From the NCBI GenBank assembly GCA_036768485.1, contig JAVLUZ010000273.1, forward strand, positions 3,825,391 through 3,889,390: a stretch of 64,000 bases of DNA, read 5' to 3'. The DNA is from Mermis nigrescens. Taxonomy: Eukaryota; Nematoda; Enoplea; Mermithida; Mermithidae. A program made the translations under genes and the position numbers. Of this stretch, positions 52,736 to 64,000 are shown piece after piece; the stretch's first letter is position 1; each line of letters begins with the position of its first letter. The notes beneath the pieces are model-generated. The model was not told where the DNA came from. It did not search any database and saw only the letters and a program-made list of their open reading frames with translations.

Positions 52736-52929
52736 ACGCAGGGCAGCTCAACTAGTTACATATAAATAACAGGGTATGCTGTTTCTGAGCCCCAAAACCG
52801 ACATACGGTTTGTAAAGTTTTGTCTGAAATGAGGTTAGGGCGCTCATCCTGACAAGCCCTACCTCGGAAATATCAGTTGCGCCACTTTAGATAACTCCTT
52901 TGCAGGCGAAAACCCCAGATGGAATCTGA

Positions 52930-53080
52930 GATGCTTAATCATTTATGTTTCCATTTCCACATTTTAGGCATTAATTCCATTTCCGTTTCCGCTTCCGTTC
53001 CGGATTCAACCCGTAGTTTCCATTTTCCTAATTTTTTTCCATCTTCGTTTCCGTTTCCATATCAGGATTTTACCCATTGA
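52930..53080. repeat. TTTCCG/TTTCCA hexamer-rich low complexity
   Basis: Repeated TTCCATTTCCGTTTCCGCTT-type units; could be the subterminal part of a DNA transposon, but no end is visible. Confidence 0.55.
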
Positions 53081-54745
53081 CCAATCCTGCAGAAGCCATC
53101 AGACAAAAATGGTCAAGTAAATCCCTAGAAGTGCTTTATTTTAATACCTTGCACGTCCTGATAAATAATCAAACAAAACGAGTAAACTAAAAAAAATGAA
53201 AACACATTTTTTCTCTACCTCAGAGTGCTGTTGTGCTATAATTTTGTATAGAAAAAACAATAGTCTAAGTAATTTGAGTATTTGCAAATCTCTAACGAAT
53301 CATTGTAAACTTGTGATACTGTGCACTATTACTACCATACCATTTCTATGGGTCCGAGAGGGCAACAAATAAGTGTAATAGAGAGTTGGTACACGCTGTG
53401 AATTATAATCAAGCATTAGAACAAAGATATCAGTCGAACATTTTAGTTAGCAGAAAGGTAGCATGTATACTGGTGCTTCTCTATAAAAATTCCGTAATAT
53501 CAAAATTTTATAAAAAAATATGTTTTTTATTATCACTTCTTTATGGAAATTGAATTTTCTTAAAAGAATCAGGATTTGTGATATTATAGCAATTAAGAGC
53601 AGAATACATCTCAATGACACTGATTTCGTTTCAATGAATTTGAACTTCAGCTTCCCCTTAAACACATCTGAAATTACATTTCTCACAATCCCTCTGAATT
53701 TATAAAATTATTTGATAATTCTGATTATAGTAGAAAAATTGAGTTATGCATTTTTTACCATCGTGATTTTCACAAATTTCCGGTGTTCCAATTTCGGGAT
53801 CTAGAGTTAGTTGGATTTTTCTAACAAAGTGAAGTGTGTCATATTATATGCGTATGCGGTATATGAGCATGTCTTTGTCCAGAAGGACAATTACGATTTA
53901 ATTCAAAAGAATAAATGTTCGGTTTTGAAGCAATAATATAGGTAGGTTTTCTATGTTCAAATATTCGTTTTAACTTACAAAGGTACATTTTTCCGCCCAT
54001 CTGGGATAATCACATTTTGACCACATTTTTCATCTCAAATAAGATGTCCAAATGGTCAAGAAACTCTAGAATAACAAAATTTATTTTTCTGTCTTTTTGG
54101 ATGTGATACATGATTACATGCACGTCTGAGGGTGTTCAAATGAGAGATTTTGGGGTAGTGAGTATTTAGCACCAATCGAAATCTTACTACCAATATAAAA
54201 AAATTGTAATATGAATATGAAAGCAACAAAATTGTAGTTTGAGTCAAAAATTTAGAAATTCCATATTTAAATTTCTTGTATTTTCCAATTTATAATCTGT
54301 TTGAATAGTTTCTTCCTTTGTTATGTTTAGGCTCATTCATACTTTGCTCGGCTCGTCAACTTTAGTGTTGGAATGCAAAAATTGACAAAACCGCTGCAGC
54401 AAGCTGCAGCACGAGCCTGGCATGATCTGGCATCATGTGGCACACATCTGACTTTCCCAGTCACATGACATCATAATTGTGCCGCAATGCGGCTTTTTGC
54501 CGCAATGGAGAGGTTGAGTTGGTATCAACTTTTGTCCATCTGGCACACATTAAATGTTAAGGACAGTGTAAAAAATCAATGTTTTTAGCAGACTGCGCTG
54601 TACTCGTCATAAGCGCATTGAGGGTTGGAAGATTGGCATAAGATGTAGCGCATTGCATGCCTCGTTTTGTTTGTACTATTTCATTCCTCAAGCTTTAAAT
54701 TTTTGGTTAATTGCTGCTCTTTACTTGTTATTATGAGAGCGTATT
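53081..54745. other. No gene seen
   Basis: AT-rich sequence with short frames lacking motifs. Around 54,385-54,500 there is a GC-richer CTGCAGCAAGCTGCAGCACG palindrome and GTGCCGCAATGCGGCTTTTT. Nothing assignable. Confidence 0.45.
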
Positions 54746-54749
54746 GAGA

Positions 54750-54968
54750 GTCGGAAAAAGGTCAAAAATGGCCTTAAAAATTGTGTTATGGCAAAAAAAT
54801 TATTTTTAGACGTTCCTCATTGAGCACTATTCATTGGCATCAAAAAATTGTGAAGAAAACGAAAAATTTCAAAATTGAATTCTGGGGGATGGATTCTGTT
54901 TTCTGCGCATGGGGGTGTTCTGGTTTCTGGGAGTACATACCCTGAACCTTCCCCACGCTCAGGTATGG
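54750..54968. mobile_element. Truncated CATACSTGGGC-family MITE
   Basis: Shares GGTCAAAAATGGCCTTAAAA and TTCTGGGG runs, and ends CCCCACGCTCAGGTATG. The left terminus is missing and no duplication is visible. Confidence 0.68.
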
Positions 54969-55455
54969 TATAAATGCTGTTGGACTGAGAGACAATATTT
55001 ACACATCAATGTTTATTGCAGTGTAACCATGATTTTTAGCCAGAAGAAGCCGGATGAAGTATGAATGAAAGTTGGATTGGATGATCAATGCGGCGCTGCA
55101 TGGTGCTGCATGCCGCATCTCGCCAGACTTGTGCTGCACACTGCCACGTGGCTTTGTCCGGTAAGAGTCTGGTGGGGGTGCGGCACAGACAAATTATGAA
55201 TAGGCCTTCACTCTCTAAATTATCTAATTTTTTGCCCTCTAAATTTAATTTAAGAGGATATGAATTATTGCTTGGTTGTGAGTAGTATACCATGCCACAC
55301 TAAATCCTTATCTTATAGCGTTGTAGTGTTATAAGATAGGGGTCTGGCTTGCTTGGACATGCTTGGAATTAGGGTGGTGGCAAGACCTGCATAAACCTGC
55401 CTAGACCTGCCCAGTCCTGTCAATAAGCCCATGGAAAGGGGTCTCCCGTCAATAA
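54969..55455. other. No gene seen
   Basis: Contains a GC-rich patch near 55,085-55,180 (GCGGCGCTGCATGGTGCTGC) with overlapping short frames on both strands, no recognised family. Confidence 0.4.
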
Positions 55456-56170
55456 GCCCAAGGAGAGGGGTCCTGAAAAAGGGTTTCACATTGACAGCTG
55501 GTTTTGGTACAACTTGTTCTGAAATAAAAGGCAATATAAGTTTCCCAGTCTTAAGGCATAGTATAAATGAGTGTTGTATTTTAAAGGAAACAAGTGTTAA
55601 GTATGAAATGTAGGCCTACTCCTGCTCATGTAGGCTTAATCCTGCCTATGCTTACCCCAACTTAGGCGCCTGGAAAGCAATTCTGCCCATAGCTTAAGCT
55701 AGAACCTGGGAAGGGGATCCCTTAAAAATGAGGACTGGTATAAAGTGTATATAATTCACTTTATTTCAGGGAGAAGAACGAGATGAAGAAAGGTGAGTAC
55801 CTATTTGAAGGTTGGTTGCCTTGACAATACGGATCAAGGTTGTGCCAGGGCGCTAAAGGCATGGAAAGGTCTGCATGCATGTGCCCTTACCTGTCCATCA
55901 ATGAGCCTAACGGGGGAGGAGAGTCCTGAAAAGGGTACCACAGTGACAGCTGGTTTTGTTACAAGTTATTCCGAAACAAAAAGCAATCAAGTTGCCCAGT
56001 CCTGAGGACAGTGTAAAGCATGGGGAACCAGCCTAGCCCTTTGCCCAGACATGCCCGAAGGCCCTAGGAGATCCCAGGAAGGAGGATTAGTGTAAAACGT
56101 ATATAATTCACTATTTTCTAGGAAAAAGAGCGGGATAAAGAAAGGGGAGTACCAATCTAAAGGTCGACCA
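55456..56170. repeat. Large degenerate tandem duplication
   Basis: GTCCTGAAAA.GGGT...TGACAGCTGGTTTTG occurs near 55,468 and 55,922. GTATATAATTCACT followed by 'GGGA(G)AA' and 'GATGAAGAAAGG' occurs near 55,747 and 56,099. Two units of about 350-455 bp with indels. Confidence 0.7.
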
Positions 56171-56814
56171 TCATAATGAGGGGATAGGCTTTTGGAACTA
56201 ATGTCAGGTAGAAACGTGACACACTACTACAGTAATCCATTGACATCTGATGCGCACGTTAGAACAACTGAAATTCAATGCATATATCCAAGGGACATAA
56301 CATCTGAAGGGAACCAGTCCGAGCTCAGCACTTTATAATGCTAATTGAGGAGTCAGCGCTGATAAATGCTGTTAGGTGTTCAACCTGGCAGCACCGGTTT
56401 TATATGCATGTGAGTATGCCCAATAATATACAGCATCTCGACTCTAGCTAGACAGCTCAGTCCGAGCTGCTGACTATTACGAATCTATTGTCAGTCCGTT
56501 AGATGGGCCGAGCATAATATTGACCTAACGATTATTGATCTATGAACTATTGAACCTTCACTCGACAGACGTGCACAAGACACGCGGAGTATTATTACCA
56601 AATGAATATTATTATGAGGCTTGACAGACTTAAATAAGCAGAGTGACCCATGTTGAAATGGATATGTTATTATGATTATTCTCTTAACCAGCAGACCCCC
56701 CACGTGCATGTAAGGCTACAATTCCTTAGATAACCTACCTACAGTTCATCGTAAAAAGAACACCATTGCGCAAAAATAACTTGCAGATCTATTTAAACAG
56801 ATATAACATGACTA
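56171..56814. other. No gene seen
   Basis: Mixed-composition sequence without motif. An open frame on the minus strand (56,491-56,709) is not supported by any family. Confidence 0.4.
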
Positions 56815-56985
56815 AACAGATCCAGATCCAGATAAAGATCGGTTCCAGGTTTTTTGGTAGATCCAGATCCAGATCAGATAACCATGTCAGAAAATAACCA
56901 GATCTAGATTCAGATTAACTGGATCTGGATCTGAATCTGGATAAAATGATCAGATCCAGGTGATCTTTTACATCACTAGTTATAA
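56815..56985. mobile_element. hAT-like element end with GATCCA arrays
   Basis: Repeated AGATCCAGATCC and GGATCTGGATCTG in inverted halves, ending GGTGATCTTTTACATCACTA. The terminus TAGTGATGTAAAAGATC resembles that of the element at 48,227. The left terminus and duplication are not clear. Confidence 0.6.
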
Positions 56986-57049
56986 GATAGGATCAAGCAT
57001 AATATAGCCTACCTAAAGCTGCAAGATGGGCATGGTACAATGATGTGAT

Positions 57050-57530
57050 ATAAGATACCCTGTCTGTGCCATAACATGCAGCGATATAAGATCAGGAATA
57101 CCCTATGCTATAACATTTGAGTGATATAAGATATCACGTGATGTATGAAACTTGTTGCTACAACAAACAAAAAATTTTTAATACATCAGAAATATTGTTT
57201 GACCGGAAAAAATTTCCAAAATATGCCAAAAAATCAAAATATGGATTTTTTCCAGAAGATCACAAAATAGCAGTACTATGATTTTGGCTAAAGAATTTTT
57301 GAAACCATACTGTAACGTCAAAAATATGTATTTGATCAAAAAAAATGGTTGACAAAAAACATTTTTAATAAAATTCAGAAATAAAAATATGGTTTTTACC
57401 AACATTTTTGGAAACATCCCAAGAACATCAAAAGTACCGAAAAATAAAAGATACAAAAGACATCTTAATTCCATATAGCTATCAGGCCTAAGTTCAGCAC
57501 AAGCAACGCAGGGTAGCTCAGTTAGTACAA
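57050..57530. repeat. Direct copy of 52,240-52,735
   Basis: Shorter version with fewer 57-bp units. Ends in the same CTATCAGGCCTAAGTTCAGC and CAACGCAGGGTAGCTCAGTT sequence. Confidence 0.78.
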
Positions 57531-59490
57531 GTATAATTAATACAAAAATGGTGTAAAGAATAAATATTATTTAATGGTGGTCATAAAGTAATTTGGGTTT
57601 AATTTTAAAATAACCACTGGAATTTTTGTTTGAAGCTTTGTTTGATTAACTAATATCTGTTTCTGCGGTTTTCTTTGAAATTTTAAAAGAAGAATCAGGC
57701 TACAAAGGCGGTTTGAACTTTTGTTGCAGTAATGCGGCTTGACACTGGCATGCGTCCCCAAGTTTCTCGAAATACTGTTGAATATGATATTAAATGTATT
57801 AGTTTAAAACACTTTTGTATTCACTTCAAATTTTTGCAAAAAGGTAAAAGCTCAATGAAACAGACTATAGTTTTGTAGAATTTCCTCCTTCATCATGCAT
57901 ATGAGGATTTGTTGATATTCAGGCGTTGTTCGCTTAATCTCATGTTAACTATTCAATGCCCTTAGGCTACTATTTTTCAATTCAATTACTGGCTTCAAGT
58001 TGAAATTAGACATTGTTAGGCAGCAATGTAAGACATATAATTAAATAAAACAGTGAAAGTAATATTTAGAAATCTTGAATCAGATTTAATTGATAAAAGT
58101 GGCTTGAGATGTCAAAGGTTGTAACAAAAGGTTAAAACCAACAAATTTTGTAGTATAAAATGATTTGCTCAGCTGCAGTAGCATAGCTTTCCTTCTGATT
58201 TTTCTGTAAGGGGACTACTAAAAGCTTGAAGTCAGATATTTAAATAAATATTTGTAGGTGGGCAAGAATAATATTGCTTCTGAACGTTTGTCATCAAGCT
58301 TAACTCATTGTCAATAGAAAATTTTTAGAAAATTCAAATAAATCAGTTGATTTAATTAAATTTAAAATCACATTGTATAAAGTGGCCAGAAAAATAATAC
58401 TTTAACACTATATCCTGGCTGTTCTGAATTCCTTGCTTCATTGCAAAGAAACGCAACACGGATAATAAATAATCCTGTGCAGAACGCCCTGAATTTTTGC
58501 CTTACAGCGTGTCACTCAAGGTTTTTGGGTTCTTTCGAGACCAAAACTTACCCAAAAACAACACATTGCCTGGATGTCCAGAAGGCTTTAAATTTATTAG
58601 CTCAAAGGCATATCAAAATCTATTCTGGTGGTATTTTAGGAGCGCTTCATGAATCTTCAGTCTAATCCTTTATGTCACTCATGAGAAAAACCTATACTTT
58701 CAAAATTCAGGGGGTCTGATCGTCTGATCCCCCTATCCTTCTCATAGCTATGTGGCTCTAAGCTATGAACGATAACGTTGTCAGCAATAAAATGATTAAA
58801 TCATATCTCAATCAAATTACACCAAAAAATGAACTATGTTTTTATCCGAGATTATTTTTTTCATAATTTTCTGATATAAGAATAAGTAAATAAGTTTGCA
58901 ATAAGTTTTATCGAATGTAAATAGCCAGTATGTAGCAAATACATTTTGTATGAAAAGATTTCATAAACTAAAATTACCATAGATTCGCCACAAGTACCAA
59001 CAATAAGGGCGTATTTTTTGATATTTTGCTGAGTCAATTGAGTGATTTCTAATCACCATTGCACCAAATGATTTTGTCAACTGCATTTTTAAAGAAACGA
59101 TAAGAGCATGTCCAACTTAGAGAAATCTGACTACAAAAATTACTCTTCATTACAATACTGTAAATGCCTTTGAGCAACTTTTTGGTATATAATCAATTTT
59201 CATTTTAACATTGAAATTGAAATTGAAATTTCATATTGAAAATCATTGGAATATAGATGTTGAAATTCCAATTATTAAAGATGCAGGTAAAAAAGGCTAA
59301 AAGGATGCGAAAAATTAGAAAAACCTCTTAAGCTACCCTTTCATTACCAAAACTGTGGAGAATGCTCAAATATCAGTTTGAGATCTCTGGGGGGTATTTG
59401 GACTTCTGTGGGTACATACTCTTGCAACCCTTCCCCATCACATGCCCCACATTTAGTCTCAAACAATTGATATTATAGAGTGAGTGAAAA
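57531..59490. other. No gene seen
   Basis: About 2 kb, AT-rich, the least repetitive part of the window. Open frames (for example 58,441-58,665) have no recognisable motif. I cannot exclude untranslated or intronic host sequence. Confidence 0.45.
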
Positions 59491-59497
59491 GGAAAGT

Positions 59498-60632
59498 AAG
59501 CTGACACTAGAGTGCGCAACATAAGAGCGCCAACATTAGAGTGTCAACATTAGAGCATGCGACATTAGAGCGCAGCAGCATTAGAGCACAGCAACATCAG
59601 GGCGCATGACAATAGAGTCAGTGACATTAGAGCACAGCGACAGTAGAGCGTGCGACATTTGAGCGCGCAAAATTATAGCACATGACATTAGAGCTTGTGA
59701 CATTTGAGCGCTCAGCATTAGAGCATGCAACATTAGAGCACTCGACATTAGAGCGTACGGCATTAGAGCACAGCCATAATAGAAGTTTTTCACACAACAT
59801 TACAAGATTTTTATGCTAATAGGGCAAAGTTAATTACCTACACATGAATATCTCAGTATCAGGTAGTGATAAATGCATGTGGTTTTTTTTGTAAAACAAT
59901 GAACAGACTTTTGAATTCTTTTGACCAAAGTAGAGGAGAATGGGAAATCTTAGAAAAATACAACAAAGACATTTTCTGACTGAGTTTGGGATGGGCAATT
60001 CACATTTGAAAGAATGAGGTGGCGGTTAACATTTTTGACCGAGTTACAGGCTGTTGAAGTTCATTTGTTTATGGATGGGTGAAAGGCAAGAAGCCTGAGA
60101 TAAATGGAGCGATAATTGTGGAGCAAGTGAAGCAACCAAAGCAATTTTTGCTCCATTTGTGCCTCAGGCTTAGCCCATGTCTGGCACTAATCTGAATCCG
60201 CAAGCAATTGCAGTCGCCACAAACTAAAAACTGAAAAATATTCACTGCACTTTAATATCAGCACTCTAATGTTGTGCGCTCTACTGTCACATGCTCTAAC
60301 GTCACGTGCTCTTATGTCGTGTGCTCTAATGTTGCGTGCTCTAATGTCCCGCGCTCTAATGTTGCGCACTCTAATGTCGCACGCTCTAATGTTGCGCACT
60401 CTAATGTCGTGCTCTCTAATGTTGTGCGCTCTAATGTTGCATAGCTCTAATGTCACGCGCTCTAATGTTACTTGCTCTAATGTCATTGCACTATAATGTC
60501 ACACACTCTAATATTGTTGTGCTCTAATGTCATTGCGCTCTAATGTTGCATGCTCTAATGTCGCGTGCTCTAATGTTGGCGCTCTAATGTTGGTGCTCTA
60601 ATGTTGTGCGCTCTAATGTCTGCATGCCTAAA
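59498..60632. mobile_element. Fold-back-like element: inverted minisatellite arrays
   Basis: Left array 59,498-59,785 repeats (G)ACATTAGAGCGC with a period of about 15-16 bp; right array 60,246-60,632 repeats GCGCTCTAATGTT, its reverse complement. A 460-bp non-repetitive middle separates them. Long inverted ends made of short tandem repeats are the structure of Foldback elements. The Ile-Arg-Ala-type frames on both strands are by-products of the repeat. No flanking duplication could be fixed. Confidence 0.6.
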
Positions 60633-60674
60633 AGAAACAGCAAAATTCAATAGGAACATATATGAACTAGTGAA

Positions 60675-61375
60675 GAAAAATGCTCCAATGGATCAAAAAA
60701 GATGAATATACTTCAGATTGTGGATTATTAAGGATGTAAAAGAAGGGGACTAGGAAAAATCTCCCTAAAGTCGCAAAATCTGCTAAAAATCAGACTTTCT
60801 CTAAGCAACGCAAAAAATCTAAGTATATTCTGCGGCCTCTAAGAAAGTATCTTTTTTAAATAATGTTCGAAGTTTCAGATAAGAGTGTATAAATGATATC
60901 TATAATGTTTATTTTTCTAAATTGCTGGCATGTTGCAATGCTGACTAGCTCCGTATCCTGATTGATAGAAAACTAAGTGGTATTGTATTTGAAGTTATTT
61001 TATTTTGCTATACGCATTAAACCAAGCAAAGCATGGGCCAATTGATTAGTGCACACAATCGTTACGGGCATGCTAGTGTACCTAGATTTAGTCTGTTTCA
61101 AGTCAACTTACGCGTCTCCTACTGTTTTAAACCAACAATTTCTTCAATTGTCAAGGATGCATAAATGTTTGCTATTTCATTCAATTGACTTTGAAAGAGT
61201 GTTAGTTTACTCAATATCATTTCTCATAGCTACTGCATAGCTAACATGCTGCTTTTTCAATCATTTATATAGTTAAATATTTATTTTAATCTGTCGGCCG
61301 CAGGATATACTTCGATTGCGTTGCCTGGAGAAAGTGTGATTTTTATCAGATTTTGCGACTTTAGTAGTATAGAGA
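60675..61375. mobile_element. Truncated copy of the TIR transposon family
   Basis: Left part AAAAATGCTCCAATGGATCA through GGACTAGGAAAAATCTCC to GCGGCCTCTAAG matches the family arm. An inverted remnant (GGCCGCAGGATATACTTCGA; TTGCGACTTTAGTAGTATAG) lies at 61,286-61,375. Internal frame 61,049-61,240 has no motif. Confidence 0.68.
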
Positions 61376-62028
61376 CCCCCTCCCCACTCGCATTTCAGTA
61401 GTACTGCTATGTTATAACTTGTGAAAAAGTCGTCCTATCTTTTCTACTTAATGGTACCGTTTTCTGCAGCTCAAGCAAGGACCAGGAAGTCGAAGGAAGG
61501 GAAGTCAAAGGACCGTGAAGTCAAATTTATATATACACACTCCTTTTGTGCTCAAGTTCAGTTGCATAATGTGTCTGAGCAAGGACCGGGAAGTCATATT
61601 CATGAGTTTTCAGCAGCAGCAGATAGCCTAGTAGTTATACGTGGTACCCTGACGAGTAGTGCTATAATGTAGACAATGGTTAAGCATAGGCAGTGCTATA
61701 AGATATACCATGGTTAAGGATAGGTAGTGTTATAAGATATACAATACTTAAGGATAGGACATAGTTGAGGAGTGGAAGGGTCAACATTGGCACAGTGCCA
61801 ACAAGATTAAACTAGGATTAAACTAAGACTAGATTAAAACTAGACTAAACCCGAACTAAGATTAAAACTAGACTAAACCTGAATTTAGTGTAAACTAAGA
61901 TTAAAGTGAGCATAGTTGTAAAGTACATACTATTGTGCTAAACTATGGCTACCCAGCTAAAACTGCCTGGGGGAGGGGAGCCCCCAACGCAGACCCCTAC
62001 AATACTTATTAGCAGTGGTCCGCTCTTG
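61376..62028. other. Simple and degenerate repeats before the right capsid module
   Basis: GCTATAAGATATAC units near 61,690-61,745, like those at 51,900. ACTAGACTAAAC/GATTAAAACT repeats at 61,790-61,910. No gene. Confidence 0.55.
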
Positions 62029-62805
62029 CTACCACTGCCACATGGGCTTAAATTTCTTAAACACGCTTGAAATGCATTTTACGATAGTTTTGCCAAACTC
62101 GAAAGGAACTGGCATATCTTCATAGCTTTTAACGTTAATTTCAATAGTATTGAATGATTTTTTGAGCACGGGTATATAGTGTGGACTAATATATGAGTGG
62201 TTTATTATATCCATATAGGTTCCTTCCATATTTATCACCTGCAGAAGTGGGGCAAAAACATTACCAACGATTTGAGGTTCCGACATATCACAATATACAT
62301 AAAAATTGTGCATTCCGTCTAGCATATTGGGAGAATGGTGGGCAGCTATTGTCGATTCTTGTGCTACCTTCTAGAAATCTCAGCATGTACATTAAATGTT
62401 TGGTTAATTTTAGGCTCTGAATACGTTCAGTGTTGAGTTTTAGATGACAGCATTTTTTATTATCATCATATTGTAAGCTTATATGTTGAGTATTGTCAAA
62501 TTTTTCATTTGTGCTCACCATTTTTATTCCCTCAGTGATTGTTTTTACAAGATCGTGTGTTTTCAAGTCTCTGGCGCGAGGAATAAGCATTTTTATTTGG
62601 ACATTATTTTTAAAATCATAATATTGAATCATGTTCTGATCTTTGGATATATTATTCCAAGTGCTGCAAAGATTATTTCGGCTAGCCCTGCTTCCAAATC
62701 ACCATTGAGCATTATGTGTCTAGGCAGCTTTGTAATGAAGGTAGAGGCGGTATTTTATTCTTGAGAATCGCTCGGAAGCGTCATGTAAAACTGTTTAGGA
62801 TCCAT
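62029..62805 (-). pseudogene. Polinton penton-like minor capsid protein (right module)
   Basis: ATG 62,805 opens MDPKQFYMTLPSDSQE as in the left copy, with a stop soon after. The C-terminal third is open: GMHNFYVYCDMSEPQIVGNV, FAPLLQVINMEG, SYISPHYIPVLKKSFNTIEI and PVPFEFGKTIVK, which is the conserved IY.YCD...QIVG..APLL and Y.PV....F..IEI pattern of this family. A deletion follows GLAEIIF compared with the left copy, and several frameshifts lie between. It would be the vertex or minor capsid component in an intact element. Confidence 0.78.
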
Positions 62806-62819
62806 GTTTGTTGTTTTTT

Positions 62820-63243
62820 TCACTTTCTCTCAAAGTATTTATAGATTTTGGGCGTGTGCATAGACTTAACGACTCTTTTGAACAAAACCCCTTTTGCTCG
62901 AAAATACAGAAAATAGATGCACATATGGCAGCATGATGTTGAGAAAAATAGCCTGAACCCGCATATTATTGTACATGTACACTGTTGCATATTTCTCAAT
63001 ATATTCTTTGAGCTCAACAAGGGGTTTTTGACCATAAATATAAAAGAAATCACAATGCAATCTACAATTGAAGAACATGGCCACCTAGTGTGACCCTGGT
63101 TTATTGCTGAAATCCAAATCGGCTATTACTGCAGCAGGGTAGTGGGGTATAGGCGGAAGGTGATCAATAGGGAAGACGCCCAGCAAAATTTTGTTCACAG
63201 CACGATCTGCTTCTGATATGTGTAGTACTTCAAGTGTATTCAT
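62820..63243 (-). pseudogene. Polinton adenovirus-type cysteine protease (right module)
   Basis: ATG 63,243 overlaps the capsid stop (ATGA). Segments in order: NTLEVLHISEADRAV, ILLGVFPIDHLPPIPHYP, FSNKPGSH followed by a stop where the family has Trp (GSHWVA, with the catalytic His visible), FFYIYGQKP (the YFDS-G position, altered), YNNMRVQAIF. In another frame FSTSCCHMCIYFLYFRAKGV holds the Cys box. It ends near 62,820. Better preserved than the left copy but broken by the stop and a frameshift. The enzyme would mature the capsid proteins. Confidence 0.74.
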
Positions 63244-64000
63244 TGCTGATCATTAAAATCATGAAAAGTGTTGCGGTTTTTATCAATCATCATTAAATTA
63301 TCAAATTTGGCGTATATCATAATTTCTACACCTGAATCAGGCAAAGGTCTGCAAACTTGACATTTATACTTGTTGTTCCTTCGCGCACTAGATCCCAATG
63401 CCCATTATCATCCGCATCAGGCATCAGGTCGAACACAAAGAAACAATAACTTGTTTTAAATTTGTGTCTGTTGATAAAACTACCTTAATTATCATGCCCA
63501 ATATCAAGCGCATCGTACATCTGAATAAATGCATGATTAAGCTTAATTTTCTTGAATGACACATTTAGTGAATGAGTTTGCCCTCCACACGTTACTTTCA
63601 CATCGTAAACGCTAAATGGGTTGAAATTAAATGGCGATTTTGACAAAGTGCCTCAAAATGCTTTTCCCTCAACACAAACAAAAACTAAACGTCATGGCAG
63701 CTGGCCTGTAAACAATGCGAAATTGGGCGTTTCCCTGGACGGATTTGAAATGTGCATATTTGTCATGGCAACTCTTCTTATAGGGTATTTGGCAGTATAT
63801 GCCATCATTGTTTGCTCAAGCGCTGAACTCCCACTCTCTAGCACCTCTACTTTTTGAACAAACAATTTCATTACTAAAACAATGAGTTCTAGTGGAATAT
63901 CTTCAAAACACTGTATGACAAAATTATTAGTGTTTCTGTGTAATTCTAGGCGAAAATCTGTAAAATTCAGAAAATACCTGTCTTGAGAGAACAAGTCAGT
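63240..64000 (-). pseudogene. Polinton major capsid protein, C-terminal part, cut by window edge
   Basis: Runs off the right edge. The frame at 63,994-63,692 shows MFSQDRYFLNFTDFRLEL, SVALE-like LESGSSALEQTMMAYTAKYP, RVAMTNMHISNPSRETPNF and LFTGQLP, colinear with the left module. It ends LPDSGVEIMIYAKFDNLMMI and DKNRNTFHDFN before TGA 63,240-63,242, with frame changes between. The matching part of the left module is 1,160-1,925. Confidence 0.8.

Noticed and set aside
57505..57530. GGGTAGCTCAGTTAGTA resembles a tRNA A box
   Set aside because: No B box or cloverleaf follows within a sensible distance, and the paralogue at 52.7 kb is changed; no tRNA called.
60187..60496. Open frames with repeated Ile-Arg-Ala or Leu-Met-Ser motifs on both strands
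   Set aside because: They are translations of the CATTAGAGCG minisatellite, whose period keeps frames open; not protein genes.
61049..61240. Short frame inside the truncated TIR element
   Set aside because: Lies in a non-autonomous element, no motif, no conservation in other copies.

Overview
The window looks like a transposon graveyard from an animal genome, most likely an invertebrate and possibly an arthropod. It is AT-rich, has long (TA)n arrays, and is packed with nested, mostly broken mobile elements. I could not recognise a single host gene, so the organism is an inference. Every protein-coding signal I trust belongs to a Maverick/Polinton-type element, a Ty3/gypsy-like LTR retrotransposon, a PIF/Harbinger-like element, a hAT-like element or an unclassified transposon. 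Layout: 0-3.04 kb carries a plus-strand Polinton capsid module (PX-like protein, major capsid protein, adenovirus-type protease, penton-like minor capsid protein), all decayed. 4.1-9.3 kb is a composite repeat holding small 8-bp-TSD MITEs. A diverged copy lies in inverse orientation at 33.6-47.5 kb and gives natural empty sites for several insertions. 9.3-10.3 kb is a lone LTR fragment and 10.3-11.4 kb a fold-back repeat. 11.65-33.42 kb is one minus-strand Ty3/gypsy-like element with LTRs of 1.2-1.26 kb. In its own 5'-to-3' sense it reads gag, protease, RT, RNase H, integrase, a tail with a PWWP-like motif, a DEDD-type 3'-5' exonuclease-like domain, and a separate ORF3. An 8.1-kb insertion (16.5-24.6 kb, itself containing a MITE and a Harbinger-like element) and two 256-259-bp MITEs interrupt it. 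34,354-44,831 is a 10.5-kb Polinton derivative with a perfect 6-bp target duplication. It is an inverted dimer: integrase, small Cys-rich protein and ATPase, then the same three genes mirrored, with the two units fused inside a terminal hairpin. A 2.0-kb hAT-like element, containing another hAT-like MITE, interrupts the small gene of the first unit. 44.8-47.5 kb finishes the composite repeat. 48.2-61.9 kb holds hAT-like elements with subterminal short-repeat arrays, a satellite of about 170 bp, several degenerate tandem arrays and an inverted pair of minisatellites resembling a fold-back element. 62.0-64.0 kb is a second, inverted Polinton capsid module running off the window edge. How the genes relate: the Polinton integrase, packaging-type ATPase and capsid genes are the usual parts of one virus-like transposon, but here they lie in separate defective fragments. 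The retrotransposon keeps a conventional gag-pol plus two unusual additions, the exonuclease-like domain and ORF3. Nothing here looks like an intact autonomous element.
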